A stretch of 64,000 bases of DNA from Taenia hydatigena (lineage: Eukaryota; Platyhelminthes; Cestoda; Cyclophyllidea; Taeniidae): the NCBI GenBank assembly GCA_036345935.2, contig JADWOT020000666.1:62001-126000 (forward strand), written 5' to 3'. The notes below the pieces were generated by a model. That model had not been told where the DNA came from. It made no database searches and saw only the letters and a program-made list of their open reading frames with translations. Numbering within the stretch: position 1 is the first letter of the stretch; the number at the start of each line of letters is the position of its first letter. Below are positions 50,901 through 61,563 of the stretch, piece after piece. The translations under genes were made by a program, and so were the position numbers.

Positions 50901-52960
50901 TTTGGATTTCTTTTTAACTGATTAATTTTCTTCCTCATAAACCGTTTCGAGAAACTTGAGATAACTTCCGATGCATCTTCCTCAATGCAGCAAAAACAAG
51001 AAGTGGATGAACTTGTGGGTAGATTTGGCCTTTGGGTGGATCCCTCACGTGCGGTGCATATATCACAGCACATTCTACAAAGGTGATTTCAAAGAAGCAA
51101 CGAAAGAGATAGCAAAAACATGAAGAGCGTGTTTTGCAATATTCATTCTAGAGGCTATTCTAATAGTCTACACAGGATGCCGCCACAATGAGATTGAATT
51201 CGTGCATTCCAGCGGTGACGGGGAACAAGAGCCGGAAAAAGACTGAGTTGTACTTTGTTCACGTTGTGGTGAAGAGATTCAGTCAGCTGCAAGGATGCCC
51301 ACTTCAGTCATCACCTGACGAAATGAGGAGTGTACATTTACCTACATATAAGAAATGTTTAAGGAGCAGATGTTCTCACCGCTTGCTCTTGCAAACTGGG
51401 GTGTCCCATCCTTACGATTATCACTGAATTCTGAGCAGAAAGTATATCTAAGAAAGTCATTCGTCATTAACCAAAATAATCCACTTAATGCTAGAGGAAA
51501 GATGCGTTTTATTACTTGAAACGAGATGGCGAAGCATAAATATCACCTTAACTCTAAATAGCTCAATTGAATTGGTCCTAAATAAAAAGCCTTAACATTT
51601 GGAAGATGTAGGCAAACTTTATCCCATGAAGAAGTGTAGAAATGCCTGCTTACGAAACCTCAAGATGCTCGCAGTCTTCCTTGCATTGCCTTGGGAAAAT
51701 GGAGACAACAGTGAAGTTATAATTATTTGATAATGAAGTGTAGATGTGGTAATTAGAAGTGGCAGCACGAAAAATGAATGAACCCGCAATAAGGCACCGA
51801 AGAATAGCAATATGCTCAAAAGCAAGAATAACAACCAAAAACAAATCAAAACTAACAGCAGAGTAAAGCGATTAAATACAAATACATGGATATCATGCTC
51901 AACTCGGGCATGGACTGGCCCAACATCTGTACTTCCTCACTGCATACAAAACAGGCGCAAGGTTTTTTACTTCATTGTGCGCGGTAGAACCTGCGACCGA
52001 ATGACTGACAAGAGCACTTCTGATCGCCTATATAAGTTTACCCACCTCCACCCGTATCTGGGTGAGTAAGAGGCATCTAAATCTTCAAAATGCACGAACT
52101 CGATGATTTCTGGCGTGCAATTGATAATCCTTGGCGCCATCTCTGCCTTGGCTTAATGGCTTAGGCCTAGCAACACAGACACTCAGTTTATAGAGAGAGG
52201 CACCAATTTAACCCACAATATCAGTTCTGATAGCATTCAGTACTTCATCAATATTCATCCTTCAGAATTTATTCCCGGAACATGTAAAAGAATATGAAGA
52301 CTGAGAGGTAGCAGCTACCAAATTAAGAGGGCATAGAGGGCATAGAGGGCAAATTAAGAACTATCAATGAAACGGGGAAGTGGGGTCACATAAATAGCAG
52401 ATGAGGGTGAGGAATGAAGGGACGATCGCCGATGTTTATTGGTGCGCGAGGGGGCTGTAGATTAAGTGCAACAATGCACGGTATGATTGAACTTTCGACG
52501 CGGCGTGTAGTTCTAGCTAGGCGAAGCAGCAAGTGCAAATGTCAGCCTAGGGGCTCATTAGCAAGCAGACGCTTAACATTGCACTTTACTGTGTTGGATT
52601 TCGTGATAGACACTAAATGAATATTGCTCATGTATATAGCTTTGTTGATGGGAACCCAAAAGCCTCCCTTCTACTCTCGTCCTCACCTTTATCATCTATC
52701 GCTTTTTTGATCTACCCACCCATTTTCAAACTCCTGCTTTCGCCTAGTCTCCACTTTCTTCAGCATTTTTTTTCCTCACTCAACTCTAGCTAAAGTTAAT
52801 AGATACTTGTAGGCGTCTTACCGTCTTTTCTCACTTCATTTGTTTTCCATCACATTTTTTTTCGTCCCATCACATGCTGCATTCTAAAACTTTGTTTATT
52901 TTGCTTCACTACGCCACACATATCAATTTCATTTCCGTTCCTGTCCATTCGCTCTCTCTC
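47932..52960. other. No recognisable gene
   Basis: A + frame at 48063-48416 has two hydrophobic stretches that could span a membrane, but its pyrimidine-rich base composition alone would give this. A few residues near 51250-51330 on + recall a C2H2 finger (CSRCGEE) but only with frameshifts. No gene is called. Confidence 0.5.
52327..52350. repeat. Short tandem repeat, 9-bp unit GAGGGCATA
   Basis: Two full copies and a six-base partial copy of GAGGGCATA, flanked on both sides by AAATTAAGA. Confidence 0.9.
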
Positions 52961-53027
52961 TGCATCTTCCGATTCGCTGGTGTTACGCACAAACGCAAAT
53001 TCCTTCACATACGAAAAGTTCATGCAC
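52961..53027 (+). pseudogene. Possible relic of a zinc-finger exon
   Basis: This frame reads CIFRFAGVTHKRKFLHIRKV-H-A and ends in phase 1 at a good donor (GTAAGC), matching finger exon 1 of the 19.8-kb gene in intron phase and H-x4-H spacing. It is one codon shorter and has Arg in place of the second Cys. No matching second or third finger exon was found nearby. The resemblance is suggestive only. Confidence 0.22.
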
Positions 53028-56000
53028 GTAAGCCTAAAGCTTGCAGCCTCCAAATCCTCATGCATTGCTTAACTCCTTGTGATTGACAAACGCTAATAGC
53101 GCTATAATTCTTCTAGTTGGGCTGTCAATGAGCGGCATCCGCGGTGTTTTACACGCCAGGGGAGAGGCATCGACGCTACTGTATGCAAATAAAGACATAA
53201 TAAGAGCCATTCTCTTAGCATGGCAAATGAAGGCAAAAGCAAAAACCAGAGTTTTGAGTTATTTGAAATAACAAATTGTGCTAAATGGCTAAGCTGACAC
53301 AAAATTTGATTACTAAAAATGGCAAATAATGCTGCATTCAAACTGCGGTAACACCCTGTGTCACCAAGTCAGCCTAACTCGTTAATCCGCTGCAAACATG
53401 GTTCGCGATTTATCTTGAAAGCCTTAAGTTATTTGAACATAAATTACTCTTCATCGCAGGACTGAGAGGATAAGGAAAACGCTGCAGCAGCGAGTTGAAT
53501 ATCCAACTAGCCAACAAGCTCATTAAGCAGTATCTTTTGCAGTACGAATGGTTAGGTTATTTAAGTACTGGGCCTTATATAGGTAGCTGTGAAGTCCAAG
53601 TTAAAAATGAACAAAACAGCACTGCCTAGCATACATGCTAAACGAGCACTGAAATACGTAGATAGGGTAGTGTTAATACTCTTGCAACAAAAATAGTGAC
53701 AATAGCCTTATTTTGACGCTTCCTCTAGGGAAATGTCTTTGCAATATTGGCCAATGTCTACAGATTGGGATTGAGTCCCTTCTTTTGACAAAGGGAATAT
53801 TTATAAACAAAGTTTAGAGCCAGAAGACCTTTCGCAGACAAGAATAAATTTAATAAACTTTGAGCCATTGATGTTAATCGGCTTCCTTCCCCTAGTTTAA
53901 TGTTGGCTATTCAATAATTAAAATTTGCACTCGCTCTTTAAGGAGCACTGCTGCAACTGAACAAGCACTTAAATATAGTTATAATTAACTAAATAAAACC
54001 AAATTATGAGTGTCAAGGTAAAGTTTTATCGTTCAAAACGTTTTGACAAATTGTGATGAGTTTTGATGGCAGATATCTTGGCTTGTCCGCATTCTTCTAA
54101 TATTTATCTGTTCACATGTGTCGCAAAAAATTGCGCTACTGCAAACATCTAAAACGTGTTGTAGAGAGACAGCCATTGGTGAAGTGTAGAGCTCATTAAC
54201 AACTCAGAGCAGTGACAACGAGCGAAACACACGACAAAGAATCACCACATGGCATAATTTCTTTATTAGGCCATCAGATGCAAGCTTGAATAATCTGTCA
54301 CATTGCAACACTTCTTATTTGTATAATGCAATTATGTCTTGGCTCGTAGAGGACAATATTTCCTGAAACTGAGTAACTGATAAAATCGCAGTCGGGCCTG
54401 GTCATTTTTAAAAACTTATGCTTTCGCATCGTTTGCATAACATCCAGGCTGGACGAGTCGCCAAGAACATTGCATAAAATCGGAAATTAATAAATATTTC
54501 TGAAACAAATGTGCATAAAGGTTCCAATGTGTAAGTAGTACATCACGACCCTCTTTATTGACCATTTCACCTAGGACAGCAACAGATACAAGGATGGTTT
54601 GAGACTAGGCTTCCCTATGATGCATTTTGAATGCGTTAAATCGGTCTTCTCTTCGGTGTGATGTAGTTGGTTCTAAGCAATCGAATAGTAAAACACCTTG
54701 CAATATAGTAAGCAAGCATGAAATCGTGAAGTTGTTATCATAGGTTTCCTACGACCTAAACAATTGTGTTAATGGTCGCGGGACCATTGCTTCTGATTGT
54801 CAACTAAGTAGCAACAGTGGAGCACAATTTTAGACGAAGTACTACTGCGGACACATGTGGCTACACATACAAGGAGACAACAAATGAATTATTCACTGAC
54901 ATTGAAGAGACAACGCGGTGATTTTGGCAGTAAAGAGTTGAGTCGGAGCTGTTCTGCTTGTCCTTTGCCAGTGATGCGGCAATCCACCACCTGCTGCTCC
55001 GTCAAGAAGAGCTGCAGTCTTCTTGATGTGACCGAAAGAAGTTACATGTCAAGTTGCCAAGAAACTGCTTTCAGATGTAATGCACGATCAATCATACAAC
55101 GCTACTTATCTATTTATTGGTAGTGCGTAATAGCGGTGGCCTTTTCTTTCCAGTGGACATGGGGACCGGCGAAGGAGAATGGTTGTCTCGAGGCATGGCG
55201 AGAACATGAGAAGATGTTGTATTTTCTTTGATAGAGAGCATTGGAGAGTCCTCCACCTCCCAAGGATTTTACAGCATCTTATCCCGCTCAAGGTGGAAGG
55301 CAGGCATTTTCTACTTCTAATCACAGAGTGAGGTGAAACCATCGAATAAGACTAAAGATTTTTAGCATAGGTAGCATAAGCTGCACGAACTTTTCTCCAG
55401 ATCACTTTTATAAAAATCTGACTATTCAAGTAAGCCTTCAGTGCTATTACTTGCCATTTTCTTAGCGTTATGATGTTTTTATAGGGCTTGTGGATGCAAG
55501 CACATGAAGTTGGAGTGGGACACATGGTGATAGTGGAAAGACTCGACAAGGACGTACGTGCTGCTAGTTTTTGCGGAAGAGGTGTGAGACACGTGAGTAT
55601 ATTGTAATATTTTTGAATAAGCGTACGTAAACATGCTTTATGTGTAGCTGCGCAGCCACGAGTAGCACTTGCTGATCAGATTTACCATCACACATTAGAG
55701 CCTGAAGGCCGAGTGTAAAATAAAAAAAGAATCCATTTGGAAGTCAATTCGGTAGTACCTTCCCATAAATCAAATATGGAGTGCTCGCATTTTATCACTC
55801 CTTGAAAAGCAGTTGGCAATTACGTCCGCTATTTTTAGTCTAAAGATATAATCTAACGAAAGCTTGATTTTCTGTTTATCTAATGAAAAAAATAATATAG
55901 GACTTCTTGAGACTTTTCCAATCTCAAAATATGAATAAAATACAACTCACCTTCGATTTTTACGCGCAATGATGGTGAGACCACTTCTACCACCATACCA

Positions 56001-56853
56001 AAGCTCCACCGGACAGAGAGAGTATTCTAGAGGTCCAAGGCATGAATCGCTTACGTAACTACCGCAATGGAACAGAGCTTAGTACCAGAAGTTTTGCTGC
56101 CTATCATTTTGTAGACCTGCACACAATTTGATAACAAGAAGAAAGTTTCGGACGATGCTTACATAAATACCCCTTATTTTCACGAAAGCTTAGAATAAGT
56201 TCATGTAGAAGTAGCATTTTTAATTTTAACAAACCAAATGAGTTCGGTTAAAAGGAAAATTTCGGGCTACCAGCGGTGAGCGCGCCTAAAGCATGTGATT
56301 CGCCATATACAACCTAGCCACCCAATAATCCCTCCATGGCTGGAAAATGAAAATATCCGAACTAAAAGACAGTCGAATTTCCTGAGTGTGTTTAAAGTCA
56401 CGTTTAGCAATTAAGCCATCCCAAGCTTGCATTTCTGCGCTACATGCGCCAATGAAATATTGTAAATAGGCAAGTTGTTATGAGGATGAGCGCCTCTAAT
56501 TTTCAATTCAAAGGTTTCAGTGGCATCACCGATATCACTGACCCAGCATTAAACGCAGTTTTCTGTATTTACCTCACTATGAATAATAGATTGAACAAGG
56601 TCTGATGAATCCGTTATATTTTCACGAGATATGTATGTTTTTGATCACGAAGGCGACTACTGCTGGTGTTTTGGTTAGTTAATTACCGCTGCTTGTCTAC
56701 CTTCTATCCACTATAATGCCAGCTGTATTCCTACTAATACTTGCAATTTATGGAGTATGAGAACTGGATAAGTAAAGGCGGTCTTGGCTGCTGAATAGAA
56801 TGGAATTATGGAAGAACCTTGACACTGGGACATCAGCTGATCGTCATAACAGC
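53028..56853. other. No recognisable gene
   Basis: Only short unrecognised frames were found, for example + 54857-55123 and minus 55106-55342. Confidence 0.55.
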
Positions 56854-57293
56854 GAAAATAAAAAAGCAAATCTCTTGCAGTCCTTAAGAAGCCAAAGGAA
56901 AGCAATTTAGTCCCGAGAATGGGCAGGGTTGGCGGGATGAGGTGGAAATGCCAAAGCCAGATCTGTATTCTGAATTTTGCTAGTCTTTATGCTCAAGCAA
57001 ATTTGAATATAGAGTTTAAGTACATGCAGAGAGTATGCAAGATTAAAACACACATGGAGTTTATGTGTGATTAAAGAAGGTCCGGCTGGCCTCGGTTGCA
57101 TATCAAGCAGACGATTGTGTCAAAAGCCATATGTTACTGTTTCATAAGGTGTAAGGTTGCAACTATTCAGTCTTCAGTGAGAGATAATTGAATTTCCATA
57201 CATATCCATCAAGACCGTTGCTACAATGTCTTAAGCGTGAAGGTCTCACCATGTTAAGAAAAATCGCGGTGTTTGCTGCTTAGCTAGAAGGCC
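56854..57293 (+). repeat. Long inverted repeat, left arm (440 bp)
   Basis: The reverse complement of this stretch matches 58363-58801 almost perfectly. By eye I count one T-length difference near the outer end, one substitution in the PANPAHSRD/PANSAHSRD codons and about three substitutions near the inner end, so identity is about 99%. Both arms can encode the same 64-codon frame, which starts MQPRPAGPSLITHK, on strands facing away from the outer ends; this follows from the duplication and does not show coding. No target-site duplication is evident outside the arms and the tips match no transposon end I know. Confidence 0.95.
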
Positions 57294-58362
57294 TCGCATT
57301 CTTTACTGAAGAACATTTTACATATGCAGAAACACAGCTGTTTTTGTATAAAAATTCCACTCCTTTATGGAATAAAATGTCTCGCCTAATGACCCCGTCA
57401 TTCGATCATTCGATTACGCAAAAATTCAAACTATGGAGGACGCTCTTACGCTTTTACCTGTGCAGGGAAGTAACTTTTGTTTCTCTAAGCCACTTTAACC
57501 TATTACGGCGTCACTGAGAAGCCAAGGCACTAAGTTTATGGCACGAACCCATCAGCCAACGCATTAGAAGACCGCATCAGCTAAAAGCATTTAACGACCG
57601 CCAAACTAATGATAAGGTGCACTATACCACAAACAAATGGAAATCGGCTAGCGCTTTGCACTGCTTCTTCAATGCGCCGAACTAAGCTATCTCAGGCTTA
57701 ACTATTTTACGTTCGAATATTGAGATCCACTTTGCAGACCTTTTTGAGCAAGGGAATACTAAAAACACGCTTTATGAAAAGCGCATTCCATTCGACTAGC
57801 TGGTTAATTGCCTTTGACCATCTGCTATTAAAGGTTTTGACATCAGTTCCGACAGGTTCACTAGAATGATTGCTTAAAACCTGTGCTCAGAAGATCGGTT
57901 TTTTCACGTATCGAAGACGCGACTGCCATTTATGAATGCTCTTACTCTTCCAGCATTGACGACCTACCTCAATCATTCTCTTGACTATGCCACTTAAAAG
58001 GCTGCGGCACTCCGCAAAAATTGCACCTTTCATTCACCGTCTTGCATAGCATTGTATTATCTCCACTGGGACCAGACGTTCATGAGGGAAATAGTTTGTG
58101 AGCCTAAAGTCAGTTACCCGGAGGACTGATTGCGGGCAAACGCAACCTGCTGCCTTGATGAACTAAATTTTAACTAAGTTATGACGTTACTGTCAACACT
58201 AGATCTCTAGCTCCCCAGTGCAGAGCATTCGGCGGAATGTAACGACGTGTGTTTTAGATTGATGAGCCTTTGGTTAACACTCTAAGGTGCTGGCGACTTG
58301 AGTGACACCTAAAACTTGTGAATACATTTTGAGCTACGCCTGGCGATAAACGCATCTGAAAT
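57294..58362. other. Spacer of the long inverted repeat
   Basis: The spacer is 1,069 bp of unique-looking sequence between the arms. No open frame of note, no transposase motif and no RNA gene were seen. If the whole unit is a mobile element it is non-autonomous; if it is an inverted duplication this is the single-copy loop. Confidence 0.7.
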
Positions 58363-58801
58363 GGCCTTCTAGCTTAGCGGTAAACACCGCGATTTTTCTT
58401 AACATGGTGAGACCTTCACGCTTAAGACATTGTAGCAACGGTCTTGATGGATATGTATGGAAATTCAATTATCTCTCACTGAAGACTGAATAGTTGCAAC
58501 CTTACACCTTATGAAACAGTAACATATGGCTTTTGACACAATCGTCTGCTTGATATGCAACCGAGGCCAGCCGGACCTTCTTTAATCACACATAAACTCC
58601 ATGTGTGTTTTAATCTTGCATACTCTCTGCATGTACTTAAACTCTATATTCAAATTTGCTTGAGCATAAAGACTAGCAAAATTCAGAATACAGATCTGGC
58701 TTTGGCATTTCCACCTCATCCCGCCAACTCTGCCCATTCTCGGGACTAAATTGCTTTCCTTTGGCTTCTTAAGGACTGCAAGAGATTTGCTTTTTATTTT
58801 C
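58363..58801 (-). repeat. Long inverted repeat, right arm (439 bp)
   Basis: Partner of the 56854-57293 arm in opposite orientation, about 99% identical. A small internal hairpin (CACACAT..ATGTGTG) is present in both arms. Transcription across the unit would give an RNA with a stem of about 440 bp closed by a loop of about 1 kb. Confidence 0.95.
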
Positions 58802-61207
58802 ATTCCTCCTGGGAGCATCGTGGACACTAGTGGAATCAGCGTATTGGATCTGATCCTATAAACATTGCTGACGGTTACCGAAAGCTTGGCAATATATGCG
58901 TGATTGATTTCAACTGCAATTACTTCACTTTGTCTTCTTTCGTCTTACGCTGAGTCAATCACGAATATAGTTACCTCTGAGCTATACACTAATATAACGA
59001 CGAGGTGAAACGTGTTCAGCATTCCCTTAGACTGTACTAGGCATAAGCAAAGATTTGCATCTCAGAGTTCAGTTCGTTAGGTTCTCAAATGCTACTATGC
59101 TTTCCACATTTGATAATCTTCAAACTAATGGTCCCCATCTGTGTGACAAATTGCATCAGATTGTTCTAAGGTTCTTTTCTTTACGTTCAGGTTACTATTA
59201 ATTAGCTTTAATATGAATTTTTTGCGTTGACCTACGATTTCAATGATTGTGAGGTTGTAGTCTTTGCAAAATCACACTGGCTATTTGGTATGGTTGCGCT
59301 TTCATCAGAGACATTATTCGGATTCTCGAGCATTGTATGGTACGCGCAAGGCACATCAGGCTTGTCAAAACTATCGTAGTTCCCACATATTACGTGACGA
59401 AGGGTCTCCTGCATTAAAGCAAATTGCTAGTGCGTCATTCAGTGCAATATAAAATATATCCTTTCTTTGCTATGATCTCAGTGAGATCGGTACCTCTTTG
59501 CTTCGCAAAACGATTCAACCAGTGAAACGTGAAAGGAGGTATTTGGCAAAGAATAAATATTAAATTAATGCTTCTTAGGGGTAGATGTTTATGTTCGTGT
59601 CGGCTTGATGACATTAAAAAGAGGTTCATGGAAGTCATCGAAAATTTGTAAGTTGATGGCGATAACGGAAGGAAAAGTATTTGTGCTATAAGCGCACTGA
59701 AAGCGTTATGAGTGAAGTGGGAGCGGTGACAATGTGGACATGAGGAGTCGTGTAGTGGTGACTGAGAGGCATAAGAAAGAATGAAGGAAGCCAATGCGCG
59801 GAGCATTTGTTGTAGCGCGTGATTGATTGCCAACCGCCGACTCATTATCTAACTTCGCATGGCTTATCATCATTGACGAAAGTACCATTCTCCTTGCAAT
59901 TATCTGGCATGCTGAAAGAAGTGCGTAGCTTTGCGTTAATATCGCACCCGCACAATCCAATTGTCTAAAGCCAATAATGCTGAGGTCAATTTCCGCATGA
60001 TGCTGAACATTGCACTCAGTCATTGTGTTGAATTAAAGAGGTCCGCTCGCATCAAACTCAGTTGACTTAAAGGAGTAGCGCTGAAATCAGAATTTGGTGT
60101 GAAAATTGAAGAAAGCTATTTGCTTACTAAGTGGCAGTAGGCTTTGGCGTTTAATATCTGACGAATTTCAACAGCACGGGTTTGCATAACCTCATTTATA
60201 AAAGCGACTGCAGCATTAATAGCTTTGAAATGTCTATCAAAATGCGTAAATAAAGAAGCAAATTCGTATTCGCCTAATAAACTAGTTGGACAGGATGCCT
60301 TCTGTATGCTGTGTCTGCCCGTGATTCCAAAGCATTGTGCACGCCTGGATTTTTCGGGCATTTATATTTATCGTGCCTAGTCATTTAGCAATCTAAAAGA
60401 GCACATTTTATTTGCTTACTTCTTCCTCATCAATGCTACTAACTTTTGATCACTCGCCAAATACACAATCAACCATTAGCACAAACCGCTTATCTGTTGC
60501 CTGATTCGAGTCAGTGTCTACACACTACGTTCACAACTCATAATATTATCCTAGGCGAAGGTGACCTCTTTTGGTCACACGCTCGACAAAGCGTCTTTAT
60601 CACAAACGAAATAGATCCAAGTGCATAAGATTCTATACTTATCTCTTATTTTGGTGTCATTTCCCTTGGAAGGAGTAGAAAAAATATGCGGGGGTCTACA
60701 ATGCCTGCATTTATGGCATATTAAACAAAAAACGAAGATCAAGAGGAAGCAAACATCTCTCAACTCAAGATCTGTGTTCAAGAGATCCGTGTTCACTGAG
60801 TCTTTTTCATCGAGGAGGTGCACTCCTGCACACACATTTTTAATCTTCCTCCATATTTTACATCATCGTCTGCCATCATCGGTAGACTTTTGATTTTACC
60901 AGTGCCTATTCCCATCTTTGTGGGCGATAGTTGATGCATCTTACGCGGGCGCAATTCGCCATGATGAACCGTGATGACGAACTGTGCCATATGAACGAGC
61001 ATTCTAATGGTGAGGTGAATTCTATCCCCTGGATTCATCTTGTCCCATGGTCGATGTAACTAGTGGTGTCCTTTAGGCGGCGCGATAGACCTATGTGTTT
61101 GCGCTAGATCTCTCTAATGAAAGACGTTAATTAGGCTGTGTTAATATTTATATGGAGGAGGAAGTGTTCCCTTAGCTGGCGCGACCATAATCATCGCACT
61201 TGTTTAG
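58802..61207. other. No recognisable gene
   Basis: Short frames only, including minus 59435-59845 (136 codons) and the overlapping minus 59706-60023. Neither shows a known motif. Confidence 0.55.
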
Positions 61208-61563
61208 ATGCCACAAATAAGGAGTTGTCTTAATAAATCAGTCCATTCGTTGTGAAGAACGATGGACGCGAAAGCAAAAATGCATGCACCTAAGGGTTAA
61301 AATATGTTCATTTACTGGCATGGTCTAAGGCAATGACTAAGCCTTTTACAGTGCAGATCGACCTCAGTAGGTGTAAACTTGTAAAAATGCCACAAATGGG
61401 GGGGGGGTTTCGTTAAGAAATTAATCTATTCATTGTGAAGATCGAAGGGCGCGACAACAATAATGTGTGCGCCTAAGGGTAAAAATTACTTTAAATGGCG
61501 TGACCTAAGGCAAAGACTAAGCCTTTTACAACGCAGATCCATCTCAACAGATGTAGGCTTATC
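61208..61563 (+). repeat. Tandem repeat, two copies of about 179 bp
   Basis: Unit 1 (61208-61386) and unit 2 (61387-61563) start with ATGCCACAAAT and share, in order, a block ending TTGTGAAGA, a GCGCGA/GACGCGA block, CCTAAGGG, GGCATGG/GGCGTGA and CTAAGGCAA, GACTAAGCCTTTTACA and a GCAGATC block. They differ by scattered substitutions and small indels, so the duplication is not recent. Unit 2 contains a run of ten G (61398-61407). There is no coding potential of note. Confidence 0.85.
61398..61407. repeat. G homopolymer (10)
   Basis: Ten consecutive G inside the second tandem unit. The first unit has AAGGAG at the matching place, so the run expanded after duplication. Confidence 0.9.

Noticed and set aside
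51250..51335. C2H2 finger relic (CSRCGEE.. then FSQLQ.. then HHLTK)
   Set aside because: It requires two frameshifts within about 80 bases, so it cannot be told from chance.
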